DNA from: Lysobacteraceae bacterium | GTDB taxonomy: Bacteria; Pseudomonadota; Gammaproteobacteria; Xanthomonadales; Rhodanobacteraceae | DNA length: 40,477 nt | Reading direction: 5' to 3' | Assembly: GCA_028871555.1 (NCBI GenBank) | Contig: JAGWNA010000022.1 | Coordinates: 1 to 40,477 of the forward strand | Part shown: piece after piece, positions 20,175 through 30,013 of the stretch | How the letters are laid out: every line of letters starts with the position of its first letter | How positions within the stretch are numbered: the stretch's first letter is position 1 | Translations under genes and position numbers: made by a program | The notes under the pieces: model-generated | What the model saw: the letters and a program-made list of their open reading frames with translations, nothing else | What the model was told of the DNA's origin: nothing | Database searches by the model: none

Positions 20175-22562
20175 ATGACCGCTGCATCAACACCGCAATC
20201 AGCGCTACGTATCCGCAAGGCCGCCGTACTGGGCGCTGGTGTCATGGGCGCGCAGATCGCCGCGCACCTGACCAACGCCGGCGTCGAAACCGTGCTGTTC
20301 GACCTGCCCGCGAAAGATGGCCCGAAAAGCGGCGTCGCGCTCAAGGCCATCGCCAACCTGACCAGGCTGTCGCCCGCCCCGCTGGCCGACAAGAACCTCG
20401 CCGGTGCGATCATCCCGGCCAACTACGACGAACATCTGGATCATCTGAAGAACGTCGATCTGGTGATCGAGGCGATTGCCGAACGGATGGACTGGAAACT
20501 CGACCTGTACAAGAAAATCGCCCCGCATCTGTCGAGGACCGCGATCATCGCGTCGAACACCTCCGGCCTGTCGATCAACGGACTGGCCGAGGCGCTGCCC
20601 GAAGAGATGCGCCACCGCTTCACCGGCGTGCACTTCTTCAACCCGCCGCGCTACATGCACCTGGTGGAAGTGATCCCGACCCGGCTCACCGATGCAGCTG
20701 TCGTCGACGGTCTGGAAGCCTTCCTCACCACCACCGTCGGCAAGGGCGTGGTGATCGCCAAGGACACCCCGAACTTCATCGGCAACCGCATCGGCGTGTT
20801 CTCGATGCTGGCCGCAATGCACCACACCGAGCAGTTCGGGCTGGGTTTCGACACCGTCGACGCGCTGACCGGCCCGGCCGTCGGCCGCCCGAAGAGCGCC
20901 ACCTACCGCACCGCCGACGTGGTGGGCCTCGATACCATGGCCCATGTCATCAAGACCATGGCCGACACCCTGCCCGACGACCCGTGGCACAAGTACTTCA
21001 AGGCACCGGCGTGGCTGACCGGGCTGATCGAAAAAGGCGCACTGGGCCAGAAGACCGGCGGCGGCTTCTACAGGAAGGCAGGCAAGGACATCGTGGTGCT
21101 CGATGTGAGCAAGGGTGATTTCCGCCCGTCCGTGCACAAGCCGTCCGACGAGGTCGCCGCGATCCTGGCCATCAAAGACCCGTCCGAGAAGTTCGGCAAG
21201 CTGCGCGCCTCCAGCGACACACAGGCGCAGTTCCTGTGGGCCAGCTTCCGCGACCTGTTCCACTACACCGCCTACCATCTGGCCGACATCGCCGACACCG
21301 CGCGCGACGTCGACTTCGCGATCCGCTGGGGCTACGGCTGGAAGCTCGGGCCGTTCGAGACCTGGCAGGCCGCGGGCTGGCAGCAGGTCGCCGGCTGGAT
21401 CAACGAGGACATCAAGGCCGGCAAGGCGATGAGCGACGCGCCCCTGCCCGCCTGGGTCACCGACGGTCGCAGCGGCGTGCACGGCAAGGCCGGCTCGTAC
21501 TCGGCCAGCGCCAACGCCGACAAGCCGCGCTCGCAGCATCCGGTCTACCGGCGCCAGCTGTTCCCCGATCCGCTGCTGGGCGAAAAGTTCGACCAGGGCA
21601 CCACGGTGTGGGAAAACGAGGGCGTGCGCCTGTGGACGCTGGGCGACGACGGGGTCGGCATCCTCTCGTTCAAGACCAAGATGAACACGGTCAACGACCA
21701 TGTCCTCAACGGCGTGCAGGAGGCCATCAAGATCGCCGAGCAGCAGCTCAAGGCGGTGGTGATCTGGCAGACCGGCGAGCCGTTCTCCGCCGGCGCCGAT
21801 CTCAAGGGCGCACTGGGCCTGCTGCAGGCAGGCAAGCTCGACGACTTCGAGAAAATGGTGGAGAACTTCCAGCGCACCAGCATGGCGATCAAGTTCTCGC
21901 TGGTGCCGGTGGTCGCTGCCGTGCGCGGCATGGCCTTCGGCGGCGGCTGCGAGTTCCAGATGCATTCCGCCCGGACGGTCGCCTCACTGGAAAGCTATAT
22001 CGGCCTGGTCGAGGCCGGCGTGGGTCTGCTGCCGGCCGGCGGCGGTCTGCATGAACTGGCCGTGCGTGCGGCCAAGGCCAACCCGGGTGATCCGTTCGAG
22101 GAATTGAAGAAAGTGTTCGAGACCATCGCGATGGCCAAGGTCTCCGCCAGTGCTTTCGAAGCGAAGAGCCTCGGCCTGCTGCGCGAAAGCGACGTGGTCG
22201 TGTTCAACAGCTTCGAACTGCTGTACGTCGCCAAGCAGGTCGCCCGTGCGCTGGCCGAGAGCGGCTACCGCCCGCCACTGCCGGCACGCAACGTCACGGT
22301 TGCCGGCGATGTCGGCACCGCCACGTTCAAGGCCTCGCTGGCCAATCTGCAGGCCGGCTACTTTGCCTCGCCGCACGACATCGACATTGCCACGCGCATC
22401 GCCGACTGCCTCTGCGGCGGCGTGATCGAGCGCGGCTCGCAGGTCGACGAGGAGTGGCTGCTGGCTTTGGAGCGCAAGCATTTCGTGGCATTGGCGCAAA
22501 CCGAAAAGACCCAGGCGCGAATTGCCCACACGATGACCACCGGCAAGCCGCTGCGCAACTGA
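20175..22562 (+). CDS. 3-hydroxyacyl-CoA dehydrogenase/enoyl-CoA hydratase (FadN-type order)
   Basis: 795 residues. The 3-hydroxyacyl-CoA dehydrogenase comes first: NAD motif GAGVMG at 20-25, VDLVIEAIAERMDWK, SNTSGLSING, and the catalytic-region HFFNPPRYMHLVEVIP. The second dehydrogenase domain follows. The C-terminal part is a crotonase fold (PFSAGADLKGALGLL; RGMAFGGGCEFQMHSA; GLVEAGVGLLPAGGG). This order is the reverse of FadB/FadJ and matches FadN (YusL) of Bacillus. It performs the hydration and dehydrogenation steps of beta-oxidation. ATG 20175 follows GGAG. The thiolase gene lies 168 bp downstream after a repeat pair; the PsrA-like regulator is upstream. Confidence 0.93.
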   Translation: MTAASTPQSALRIRKAAVLGAGVMGAQIAAHLTNAGVETVLFDLPAKDGPKSGVALKAIANLTRLSPAPLADKNLAGAIIPANYDEHLDHLKNVDLVIEAIAERMDWKLDLYKKIAPHLSRTAIIASNTSGLSINGLAEALPEEMRHRFTGVHFFNPPRYMHLVEVIPTRLTDAAVVDGLEAFLTTTVGKGVVIAKDTPNFIGNRIGVFSMLAAMHHTEQFGLGFDTVDALTGPAVGRPKSATYRTADVVGLDTMAHVIKTMADTLPDDPWHKYFKAPAWLTGLIEKGALGQKTGGGFYRKAGKDIVVLDVSKGDFRPSVHKPSDEVAAILAIKDPSEKFGKLRASSDTQAQFLWASFRDLFHYTAYHLADIADTARDVDFAIRWGYGWKLGPFETWQAAGWQQVAGWINEDIKAGKAMSDAPLPAWVTDGRSGVHGKAGSYSASANADKPRSQHPVYRRQLFPDPLLGEKFDQGTTVWENEGVRLWTLGDDGVGILSFKTKMNTVNDHVLNGVQEAIKIAEQQLKAVVIWQTGEPFSAGADLKGALGLLQAGKLDDFEKMVENFQRTSMAIKFSLVPVVAAVRGMAFGGGCEFQMHSARTVASLESYIGLVEAGVGLLPAGGGLHELAVRAAKANPGDPFEELKKVFETIAMAKVSASAFEAKSLGLLRESDVVVFNSFELLYVAKQVARALAESGYRPPLPARNVTVAGDVGTATFKASLANLQAGYFASPHDIDIATRIADCLCGGVIERGSQVDEEWLLALERKHFVALAQTEKTQARIAHTMTTGKPLRN

Positions 22563-22597
22563 TGAGCCGTCCGGCAATCCGTACCTGACCAGAAGCC

Positions 22598-22676
22598 GTC
22601 ATCCCGGCGAAAACCGGGATCCAGTTCCCCGAAGCACACCGCAAAGTCACTGGATGCCGGCCTTCGCCGGCATGAC
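22598..22676. repeat. REP-like inverted repeat pair
   Basis: The unit GTCATCCCGGCGAAAACCGG with GATCCAGT (22598-22625) is answered in inverted orientation by ACTGGATGCCGGCCTTCGCC with GGCATGAC (22649-22676). This is the well-known dispersed GTCATCCCGGCGAAAGCCGGGAT-type element of proteobacteria. It sits between the two fatty-acid genes and may tune their relative transcript stability. Confidence 0.85.
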
Positions 22677-22730
22677 GAACAAAAACCAAAGCCGTCGCTG
22701 CTGCATGCGCGACGCAACGGAGCAAGAACC

Positions 22731-23936
22731 ATGACCAAGCAAATCCAGGACGCCTACATCGTCGCCACCACCCGCACCCCGGTCGGCAAGGCGCCGCGCG
22801 GCGTATTTCGCAACACCCGCCCGGACGACATGCTCGCCCACGTGATCCGCGCCGTGATGGCGCAGTGCCCGGGCATCGATCCGCACCGCATCGGCGACGC
22901 GATCATCGGCTGCGCCATGCCGGAGGCCGAGCAAGGCATGAACGTGGCGCGCATCGGCGTGCTGCTCGCCGGCCTGCCCGACACCGTGCCCGGCGTCACC
23001 ATCAACCGCTTCTGCTCGTCCGGCCTGCAGGCGGTGGCGATGGCGGCCGACCGCATCCGCCTGGGCGAGGACGATCTGATGCTCGCCGGCGGTACCGAAA
23101 GCATGAGCATGGTGCCGATGATGGGCCACAAGATCGCCATGAATCCGGCGATCTTCACCGACGAGAACATCGGCATCGCCTACGGCATGGGCATCACCGC
23201 CGAGAACGTGGCCAAGCAGTGGAAGGTCTCCCGCGAGCAGCAGGACGCGTTTTCGGTGGAAAGCCACCGCCGCGCGCTGGCCGCGATCGCCGCCGGCGAA
23301 TTCAAGGAGGAGATCAGCCCGTTCGCGCTGGATGACCATTACCCCGACCTCGCCACCCGCGGCATCGTCACCGACAGCCGCCGCATCGACACCGACGAAG
23401 GCCCGCGCGCCGGCACCACGCTCGAAGTGCTGGCCAAGCTCAAGACCGTCTTCCGCAACCAGCAGTTCGGTGGCAGCGTCACCGCCGGCAACTCCTCGCA
23501 GATGTCCGATGGCGCCGGCGCGGTGATGCTGGCCAGCGAGAAGGCCATCAAGGAATACAACCTCACCCCGCTGGCGCGCTTTGTCGGTTTCTCGGTCGCC
23601 GGCGTGCGGCCGGACGTGATGGGCATCGGTCCCAAGGAAGCGATCCCGAAAGCGCTCAAGCAATGCGGGCTCAACCAGGACCAACTGGACTGGATCGAAC
23701 TCAACGAGGCCTTCGCCGCGCAGGCGCTGGCCGTGATGGGCGATCTGAAGCTCGACCCGGCCAAGGTCAATCCGCTCGGTGGTGCGATCGCACTGGGCCA
23801 TCCGCTTGGCGCCACCGGGGCGATCCGCATCGCCACCCTGGTGCATGGCCTGCGTCGCCGCAAGCAGAAGTACGGCATGGTCACCATGTGCATCGGCACC
23901 GGCATGGGTGCAGCAGGGATTTTCGAGGCGCTCTGA
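22731..23936 (+). CDS. fadA: Acetyl-CoA C-acyltransferase (3-ketoacyl-CoA thiolase)
   Basis: 401 residues. The thiolase hallmarks are all present: nucleophile Cys95 in NRFCSSGLQA, the GGTESMS motif, NEAFAAQALA, His in GHPLGATGA and the C-terminal catalytic Cys in MCIGTGMGAAG. It cleaves 3-ketoacyl-CoA to acetyl-CoA and a shortened acyl-CoA, completing the cycle started by the upstream multifunctional enzyme. Probably co-transcribed with it. The start ATG 22731 follows GGAGCAAGAACC. Confidence 0.97.
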   Translation: MTKQIQDAYIVATTRTPVGKAPRGVFRNTRPDDMLAHVIRAVMAQCPGIDPHRIGDAIIGCAMPEAEQGMNVARIGVLLAGLPDTVPGVTINRFCSSGLQAVAMAADRIRLGEDDLMLAGGTESMSMVPMMGHKIAMNPAIFTDENIGIAYGMGITAENVAKQWKVSREQQDAFSVESHRRALAAIAAGEFKEEISPFALDDHYPDLATRGIVTDSRRIDTDEGPRAGTTLEVLAKLKTVFRNQQFGGSVTAGNSSQMSDGAGAVMLASEKAIKEYNLTPLARFVGFSVAGVRPDVMGIGPKEAIPKALKQCGLNQDQLDWIELNEAFAAQALAVMGDLKLDPAKVNPLGGAIALGHPLGATGAIRIATLVHGLRRRKQKYGMVTMCIGTGMGAAGIFEAL

Positions 23937-23950
23937 TCGTTTCGAGCACC

Positions 23951-23995
23951 GCCAGCCACCCCGGCGCCGCATCGCTGCGGTGCCGGGTGGCTGGC
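23951..23995 (+). terminator. Terminator-like hairpin after fadA
   Basis: GCCAGCCACCCCGGC (23951-23965) pairs with GCCGGGTGGCTGGC (23982-23995) with one bulged base, and the inner sequence pairs further. It starts 15 bp after the fadA stop. There is no T-run, so it may act as a transcript-end hairpin rather than a classical terminator. The rest of 23996-24385 shows nothing I can support. Confidence 0.45.
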
Positions 23996-24385
23996 GAATG
24001 GTACTGACCCGCACGCGGTTTTCCGCCGCCGGGATCAGTTTTCCGCGATCAAGATACCGACAGGCGTGGCGAAGTCGGGGCACCGGCATCCCCACCCTGT
24101 GCAGGCGAGGCCAGCCGGCAAAGCCGATCCTTGCCTGTGCGGCAAAGCACGCCGGGTCCATGGCGGCCAGCCGGCACCGGCACCCTGCTCACCGTCACGG
24201 TGCCCGGCCCGCGACACTGAACGTGCCGTGATGGCCTGTCGGCCCAGCGGAACGGCTGCGGGCAAGGCCCGGCTCACCCGCGGCACGAAGCAGCCGGAAA
24301 TTCGCCAGAAACTCGATCCCGGCACCGGCCCGCCGACTGGCCATCATGATTCACCACGCTACGATGCCGCGCGAACGAGCGCGAC

Positions 24386-27300
24386 TCAGGATCTGCTTTC
24401 GCACACACAGTTGCGGCCCGATCGCTTGGCTTCGTACAGAGCGTTGTCGGCCTCGCGCAGCAGCTGTTGCGAGTCGGCCGCCGACTCCAGCCGGCGACCG
24501 GCCACGCCGGCACTGATCGTGATCGGGCGGGCCGTGCCTTCCGGCGTTTCCATCAACTGCTGCGCCACGCCGGCACGAATCCGCTCGGCAACCGCGCAAG
24601 CGGCCGGCAGGTCGCGGTCGAACAGCAGGCAGGCGAATTCCTCGCCGCCGTAACGGGCCACGATGGCGTCGGCCGGCGCGTACTGACCGATGGTGTCGGC
24701 CACGGTGCGCAGCGCGTGGTCGCCGGCCAGGTGGCCGAAGCTGTCGTTGTAGTCCTTGAAATGGTCCACATCGATGAATATGAGCGCCGCCAGGGCGCCG
24801 CGGCGTTCGTCGTCGGCCCCGGGCTGCAACAATTCCAGCAGCCGGCGTCGATTGAACACGCCGGTCAGCGCATCACGCTGGGAAAGTTCCAGCAGTTGCC
24901 GGTTCGCCTTGTTCAATTCCGCCGTCCGCTCGTCGATTCTGTGTTCCAGCGCGTACTGCCGCCGCCGCAGGGAGTGCATGCGCCCGCGCAGCAATCCGTA
25001 CATGACGGCGAGCGCGGCAAGAACGAACAGCAGCACGGCCCATGCCCGCTGCCACCAGTGCGGCACGACGACGATCGTCAGCAGGATCGGCGTGCTGAGG
25101 TTGCCGGCATAGTCGCGCGCCTCGATGTGCAGCACGAACTTTCCGGCGGGCAGCGCGCCGATGTCGCGATAGTTGTCCGCCGTCCATGCGCCGGGCTGCG
25201 TGTTGAAGCCTTCCAGCCAGGTGCGAAAGCGCGATTCGCCTTCACGCTGCCACGACAGCAGCGCGAACTCGACGCGCAGATCGTGCTGACCCGGCGGGAT
25301 GCGCACGCTGTCGCCGGCCACCGGTTTGTCGTCGACGGTCACCCGGATCAGCCTGAGCGGCTTGGCGTGACGGTCCGGCGTCGTGCGGCCCGGGTCGTAG
25401 ACCGTCAATCCCCCCAGCGTGCCCGTCCAGAAACGGCCTTGCGCATCGATGAACTGCGCGTTGGTGTTGCACTCGTCGTTGACCATGCCGTCGCGGCTGG
25501 TGAATACCTGCGAACGGTAGCTCCCGGCATCCGGGACGAGCAGCTGCACGCCGGCGTTGGTGCAGATGTAGATGCGGCCGTCGGCATCGCGCAACGCGTC
25601 GTAAGCGGCCGGGTCCGGCGGCGCGGGCAGGTCCGCCGGCAGCGTTCGCGGCCGCATCGGATCGCTGATGTCGACGCGGACGATGCCGTCGTGGGTGCTG
25701 CCGATCCACAGGATCGATCGCCCCAGCCGATCGGGAATCAGGCGCATGCCAAGCAAATTGACGCCCGGCAATCCGGCGTCGCGCCCCAGCAGCACCCACT
25801 GCCTGCCGTCGAATCGCGCCAGTCCCTGGGCGCTGGTCGCCCACAGCCAGGAGCGGCCATCGGGGGTGGTCTGCTCGAGAAGCTTCCTGACCGACCACTC
25901 GCCGATGATGCCTGTCGGGTGATAAGCGGTCCAGGTGCCGTCGCGCAGACGGTAGATGCCCGACATGCGGGTCGCGAACCACTGCTCCATGCGCCCGTTG
26001 CGGCGGCGGCTGAGCATGTCGACCAGACTCTGCCCGGGCCGGTGCGGCCAGGGTGTGGCGATGGGTTCGAAACGCGGTCCGTCGCGGACACGCCACAGAT
26101 TGCCGAACCCCGTACCCAGCCATATGGCCGGCCTGCCCTGCAGGTCGTCGGCGTGCAGGATCATGCTGACGTCGGCATCCGGCAACTGCCCGCCGGCCTT
26201 GCTGAAGTAACGCCAGCGACCGCGTTCGTACAGCCCCAGGCCATCGCCCGCCGAGCCCACCCAGAGACGTTCGCTGCCCTGCGCGTCGGTATCGACCAGC
26301 ACGCCGAACACGCCGATCGCGTGCGATCCCATCAGCGACACGGTCTTCCATTTGCGCGCGCCGACGATCGTGCGGGCCACCCCCGCTTCGGTTGCCAGCC
26401 ACAGCACGTCCTCGCCATTGGGGCTGCGCCAGCGGCTGATGCCGCGAATGGCATTCGATGGCAAGCCGTATTGGCGGTCGAACACCCGCACGTGGTCGTC
26501 GTGGATGCGCACCAACCCGTTGCGCGACGCGACCCATACGGCATGGCCGCCGTTGGTCGTCGACGTCTCGACCATGTTGTACAACTGGTCGGTCGGCAGC
26601 TCGCCCGATTCCACGCTCCAGCCGCGCAAGCCGTGTTCGTCCAGCCGCCACAACCCGGCACTGAAGACGGATATCCACAATGCCTCATGGCCGTCGTGGC
26701 GCGTGACGAACAGATCCTCGATGTCGCTGGGGTCGAACCCCGGCGCACTGAAGCGCTTCCAGTTGCTGCCGTTCTCGCGATACCACAGCCCCTGGCTGCC
26801 GGAACCGGCCCACAACCGTTCATGCCCTGCCAGCGTCCGGGTCAGCGCCAGCGACAACAGCACTCCGGGCGGCAGCTGGGCATTGCCCGGGTCCGCGTGC
26901 CAGCGGCCACCTTCGCGGTAAAAGAGCCCTGAATCCCAGGTCACCGCCCACAGTCGTCTGCCCTGCTCGCCGTCCACCTCGACCAGACGCCGCAAGCGGT
27001 GGCTGTCCAAGCCTTCGGCAGCCCCCTCGACATGCCAGTGCGTGCCGTCGTAACGCGCCAGCCCGAACGTGCGCGAGCTGGCCCACAACGTGCCGGCGTG
27101 GTCGGTGAACAGTTGATCGACGTAGCCGCGCAGCGCCGGATCATTCAGCGCGTGCCAGCGCCTGCCGTCGTACCACGCCAGCCCGTGCTGGGTACCGACC
27201 CAGACGAACCCCTGCCGGTCAACTTGCAGCGTGACGGTGACCGGATCGGGCAAGCCGTCGCGCGTCGTGAACGTGGTGAAGGAGGGCGCCCCCAGGTCGA

Positions 27301-27424
27301 ACAGGTCCAGCGACCGTGCGGCCGGCAAGGCCGCCACCGGCGCCCCCGCCGCCTGGGCCAGGCCAGGCAACCCGAGCGTCGCAAGCGCCATGAGCACCCG
27401 CAGCCCCCCTGAACTCAATCCCAT
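24386..27424 (-). CDS. Membrane-anchored diguanylate cyclase with two-component-type propeller sensor
   Basis: 1012 residues from the chosen ATG 27424 (a TTG at 27457 is possible). A signal peptide is followed by many Reg_prop-type blades (DRQGFVWVGTQHGLAWYDGR, GTLWASSRTFGLARYDGTHW, RSILWIGSTHDGIVRVDIS), a Y_Y_Y domain (RFRTWLEGFNTQPGAW), a transmembrane helix (about 790-810), a short coiled coil (HRIDERTAELNKANRQLLEL) and a C-terminal GGDEF domain (RDALTGVFNRR; RYGGEEFACLLFDRD). GGEEF is intact, so it should make cyclic di-GMP from GTP. The inhibitory RxxD site normally upstream of GGEEF reads APAD, so the arginine is missing and product feedback may be lost. The ligand is unknown. The gene stands alone on its strand. 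Confidence 0.92.
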   Translation of the reverse strand: MGLSSGGLRVLMALATLGLPGLAQAAGAPVAALPAARSLDLFDLGAPSFTTFTTRDGLPDPVTVTLQVDRQGFVWVGTQHGLAWYDGRRWHALNDPALRGYVDQLFTDHAGTLWASSRTFGLARYDGTHWHVEGAAEGLDSHRLRRLVEVDGEQGRRLWAVTWDSGLFYREGGRWHADPGNAQLPPGVLLSLALTRTLAGHERLWAGSGSQGLWYRENGSNWKRFSAPGFDPSDIEDLFVTRHDGHEALWISVFSAGLWRLDEHGLRGWSVESGELPTDQLYNMVETSTTNGGHAVWVASRNGLVRIHDDHVRVFDRQYGLPSNAIRGISRWRSPNGEDVLWLATEAGVARTIVGARKWKTVSLMGSHAIGVFGVLVDTDAQGSERLWVGSAGDGLGLYERGRWRYFSKAGGQLPDADVSMILHADDLQGRPAIWLGTGFGNLWRVRDGPRFEPIATPWPHRPGQSLVDMLSRRRNGRMEQWFATRMSGIYRLRDGTWTAYHPTGIIGEWSVRKLLEQTTPDGRSWLWATSAQGLARFDGRQWVLLGRDAGLPGVNLLGMRLIPDRLGRSILWIGSTHDGIVRVDISDPMRPRTLPADLPAPPDPAAYDALRDADGRIYICTNAGVQLLVPDAGSYRSQVFTSRDGMVNDECNTNAQFIDAQGRFWTGTLGGLTVYDPGRTTPDRHAKPLRLIRVTVDDKPVAGDSVRIPPGQHDLRVEFALLSWQREGESRFRTWLEGFNTQPGAWTADNYRDIGALPAGKFVLHIEARDYAGNLSTPILLTIVVVPHWWQRAWAVLLFVLAALAVMYGLLRGRMHSLRRRQYALEHRIDERTAELNKANRQLLELSQRDALTGVFNRRRLLELLQPGADDERRGALAALIFIDVDHFKDYNDSFGHLAGDHALRTVADTIGQYAPADAIVARYGGEEFACLLFDRDLPAACAVAERIRAGVAQQLMETPEGTARPITISAGVAGRRLESAADSQQLLREADNALYEAKRSGRNCVCESRS

Positions 27425-27666
27425 GGACTCAACCAATAGCGTGTGCGGACACGGCAAGAAAGCCAGTCAAAACATTGGCCGGCAGAATATCACCGATGGT
27501 CCGCCTGGCAGATCCATGGCACCTGATGCAACCGGAGCCGCCATGTCAGGCCACAGCTTCAGCGGGACGTGGCCGAAGCTTGGCGTCTGTATTGACCTCG
27601 GTCAAAGGTGCCTCGCGGGAAGCGGGACCTGCCGGGAGAAAATAAACCTGCCCTGAAGTTTTCCGC

Positions 27667-28092
27667 CTACTGGCCAACGCCTTCGGCCAGCAGCGAAGCC
27701 ACCTCGTGCGGCAGCAGCTCCTTGCTGTAGTCGGACTTGGGATTGAGCACAAGCGCAGCTCCTTCCGTGAGCTCGAGCAGCGTCCGCGCCGGCAACAGCA
27801 GATAGCTCATCTGCCGCGTAATCGATTGCTGCAGGACCGACAGCGAAGTGAACAAGGGCGTGACGGGCGAACCGTCACTGCGCAACCAGTTCTGGATGGA
27901 AACGCGCACCTCCACCTGCTGGGGGATCGCGTCGCCTTCTTCCTGCGCGCAGTCGCCTTCTGCATGGGTGGAGCTGCCGATGACATATACCTCGGACTGA
28001 AGCAGTTCGCGGTAGAAATCCGCGAGGCTGGACGGATCAGTCACCGCCGCCCGCAATGCTCGTTCAAGCGAATTCTCTTCAACAGCAGTCAT
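27667..28092 (-). CDS. SseB family protein
   Basis: 141 residues. NSLERALRAAVTDPSSLADF, then YRELLQSEVYVIG, with later SPVTPLFTSLSVLQQ and GAALVLNPKSDYSKELLPHE, is the pattern of the SseB (enhanced serine sensitivity) N-terminal domain. The biochemical role of this family is unsettled; T6SS-type and stress links have been reported in some bacteria. No signal peptide or membrane segment; probably cytoplasmic. Flanked by a 240-bp spacer towards the diguanylate cyclase. Confidence 0.75.
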   Translation of the reverse strand: MTAVEENSLERALRAAVTDPSSLADFYRELLQSEVYVIGSSTHAEGDCAQEEGDAIPQQVEVRVSIQNWLRSDGSPVTPLFTSLSVLQQSITRQMSYLLLPARTLLELTEGAALVLNPKSDYSKELLPHEVASLLAEGVGQ

Positions 28093-28405
28093 GGAAAGCC
28101 CTTTTCATCATCGAAAAATTGCGAAACATCGAGAGGAGATGTCGCTCGATTTTTGCATGCCCAAAATACTTCGTTTTGTTCTCGGACGGTAAAGGGCCAG
28201 ATCGGGTCCCCTGCCCTTCACTGCATCACGCCATCGGCAACTTCAGCCCCTGTCGTCCTGCACGCTCGGCGGCAACTTCATGTCCCGCATTCGCCCCCGT
28301 TCGCCGGATCGTTCCACCGTGCCCACGCGATGTCCCGGCCTGCTGCTTCGCGCCGCCGCACGCGATCACCACAAGTGGTCCATCCCCAACCCGGCAGCCA
28401 TGCAG
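28093..28405. other. Spacer with no supported feature
   Basis: About 310 bp between the SseB-like gene and the amidohydrolase stop. It must hold the SseB-like promoter, and its first 80 bp are AT-richer, but I see no clear -35/-10 pair, hairpin or credible small gene. Confidence 0.5.
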
Positions 28406-29743
28406 CTATCCACCGCTACCCCCTTTCTGCGGGTAGATCCTACCATTCTTGATCACGAACGCGATCTTGCGGGTGTTGTGGATATCGTGCGTCGGGTCGG
28501 CGCTCAGCACGACCAGATCGGCACGCTTGCCGGCGGTGATCGTGCCGCGCTGCGCCGACTGCCCCATCGCGGCTGCGCTGACTTGCGTGGCAGCACGGAT
28601 CGCCTCGATCGGCGTGAAGCCGCAATGCTCCACCAGCAGTGCCATTTCCGCGTGCACCAGCGGCAAGGCATTCAGGTCCGGTCCACGGGCATCGGCGGCG
28701 AGTCCGGAGCTGTCCGTGCCCACGTCGATCAACACCCCGCGCTGATGGGCCAGCCGGGTCACCGCATAGCTCCACGGCATGATGCCGGCGCCCACCTTCC
28801 CGGGGTCGTGCTCCGCCTCCTGCTGGAACGGCAGCAGCGTCGCATCGAGTATCGTGCCGCGCTGCTTCATCGCCTTGAACAACGCGAGGATCGGCGGCGC
28901 GTCCGGCCGGATGTGCTTGAAATCGCCCATCGCGCGCACCCGGTAGTCGTCGGGCACCTTCGGTGCCGCCGCCCATACCAGGTAGGGGCTGTGCGAAAGG
29001 GTATCGTCGCCGGCCGCCACCGCGTCGGCCGGCGACGCCGGAAAAATCGTCGCATGCGTCCACACGCGCAGACCCTGGCGATGCGCTTCGGCGGTGATCT
29101 TCGTCACCAGGTTTGCGGGCAGGTTCGCGTAAAGCTTGAGCGCGGTCGCCCCGGTACCCTTCGCTTCGGCGACGGCAAGCGGGATGTCGGTGGCCGCGCC
29201 GATCGCCTGCATCCACGGCGCAAAGCCCAACCGATCACCCGCGGAAGCCTGCTGCGCGCGTACGTCTTCGGCAAAGAACGTGGACCCGGCCATCAGCGCC
29301 ACATAGTAGATGTCCGGCGACGCCAGGGCATCGGAGTTCGCCTCATCCGCGAGATAACCGATCAGGCGGTCGTCGCCCGCCATGTCGCGCACGGCGGTGA
29401 CACCGCCCAGCAGCAGCGCCCGCAGATGTGGCCCATAGTGTGCGAAATCCGGCTCGGCGCCGGTGAGGTGCACGTGTGCGTCGATCAGCCCTGGGATGAC
29501 AAATCGCCCGCTGAGGTCTTCCACGCGCGCGCCTTTCGGTGCCGCCCGGCTGCCGTCCGGATAGATCGCCGCGATGCGCCTGCCGTCGATCGCGATCGTC
29601 ATGCCCGGCTTCGCCGGCGTGCCGGTGCCGTCGATGAGCGCGACGTGGGTCAGCAGCAAGGTCGGCTCGGTGGCGAACACCGGCACGGCCAGTACGGACA
29701 ACAGCAACAGCGCCAGGCGCTTCATCAATGTGCCTGCAGACAT
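28406..29743 (-). CDS. Secreted amidohydrolase family protein
   Basis: 445 residues with a signal peptide (MKRLALLLLSVLAVPVFA). Metal-dependent hydrolase signatures: N-terminal beta strand LLLTHVALIDGTG, HxH in GLIDAHVHLTG, later VWTHATIF, and DVGTDSSG carrying the active-site Asp; it ends with the GTITAGKRADLVVLSADPTH motif typical of imidazolonepropionase-like amidohydrolases. Such enzymes cleave C-N bonds in cyclic amides or dipeptides; the substrate is not evident. I chose ATG 29743 because of GGGGAAA 9 bp upstream; ATG 29725, with GCAGG, would start exactly at the signal peptide. Probably periplasmic. Confidence 0.88.
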   Translation of the reverse strand: MSAGTLMKRLALLLLSVLAVPVFATEPTLLLTHVALIDGTGTPAKPGMTIAIDGRRIAAIYPDGSRAAPKGARVEDLSGRFVIPGLIDAHVHLTGAEPDFAHYGPHLRALLLGGVTAVRDMAGDDRLIGYLADEANSDALASPDIYYVALMAGSTFFAEDVRAQQASAGDRLGFAPWMQAIGAATDIPLAVAEAKGTGATALKLYANLPANLVTKITAEAHRQGLRVWTHATIFPASPADAVAAGDDTLSHSPYLVWAAAPKVPDDYRVRAMGDFKHIRPDAPPILALFKAMKQRGTILDATLLPFQQEAEHDPGKVGAGIMPWSYAVTRLAHQRGVLIDVGTDSSGLAADARGPDLNALPLVHAEMALLVEHCGFTPIEAIRAATQVSAAAMGQSAQRGTITAGKRADLVVLSADPTHDIHNTRKIAFVIKNGRIYPQKGGSGG

Positions 29744-30013
29744 GTGCACTTTCCCCTGGTGCGTGTGATGCATGGCTGATGCACCTTGAAGTACGGCATC
29801 AGAATGCTGTTTCACGGAAAGTGCAAGCGCCCCTCCAATCCGTCCCCGCCGGTTGGGATCAAACCTGGACTGGAAAAAGCGAACCTGGCGCTGCTCTTCG
29901 CCCGACGCGCGAAGGGCCATCGGCAGATGGTGACCATGTATCTGCCGGGCACGCGCCGGGGCCGGCATGGCCCCGGCGCTTCTTCGCGGTTACTGCACGC
30001 GCTCGCGCTGGTT

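Noticed and set aside
20205..21965. 586-codon minus-strand open frame
   Set aside because: Antisense shadow of the FadN-type gene in high-GC DNA; composition rich in Val/Gly/Ala/Asp/His with no domain, while the plus strand carries all catalytic motifs.
24467..26932. 821-codon plus-strand open frame
   Set aside because: Antisense shadow of the propeller diguanylate cyclase; no recognisable domain.
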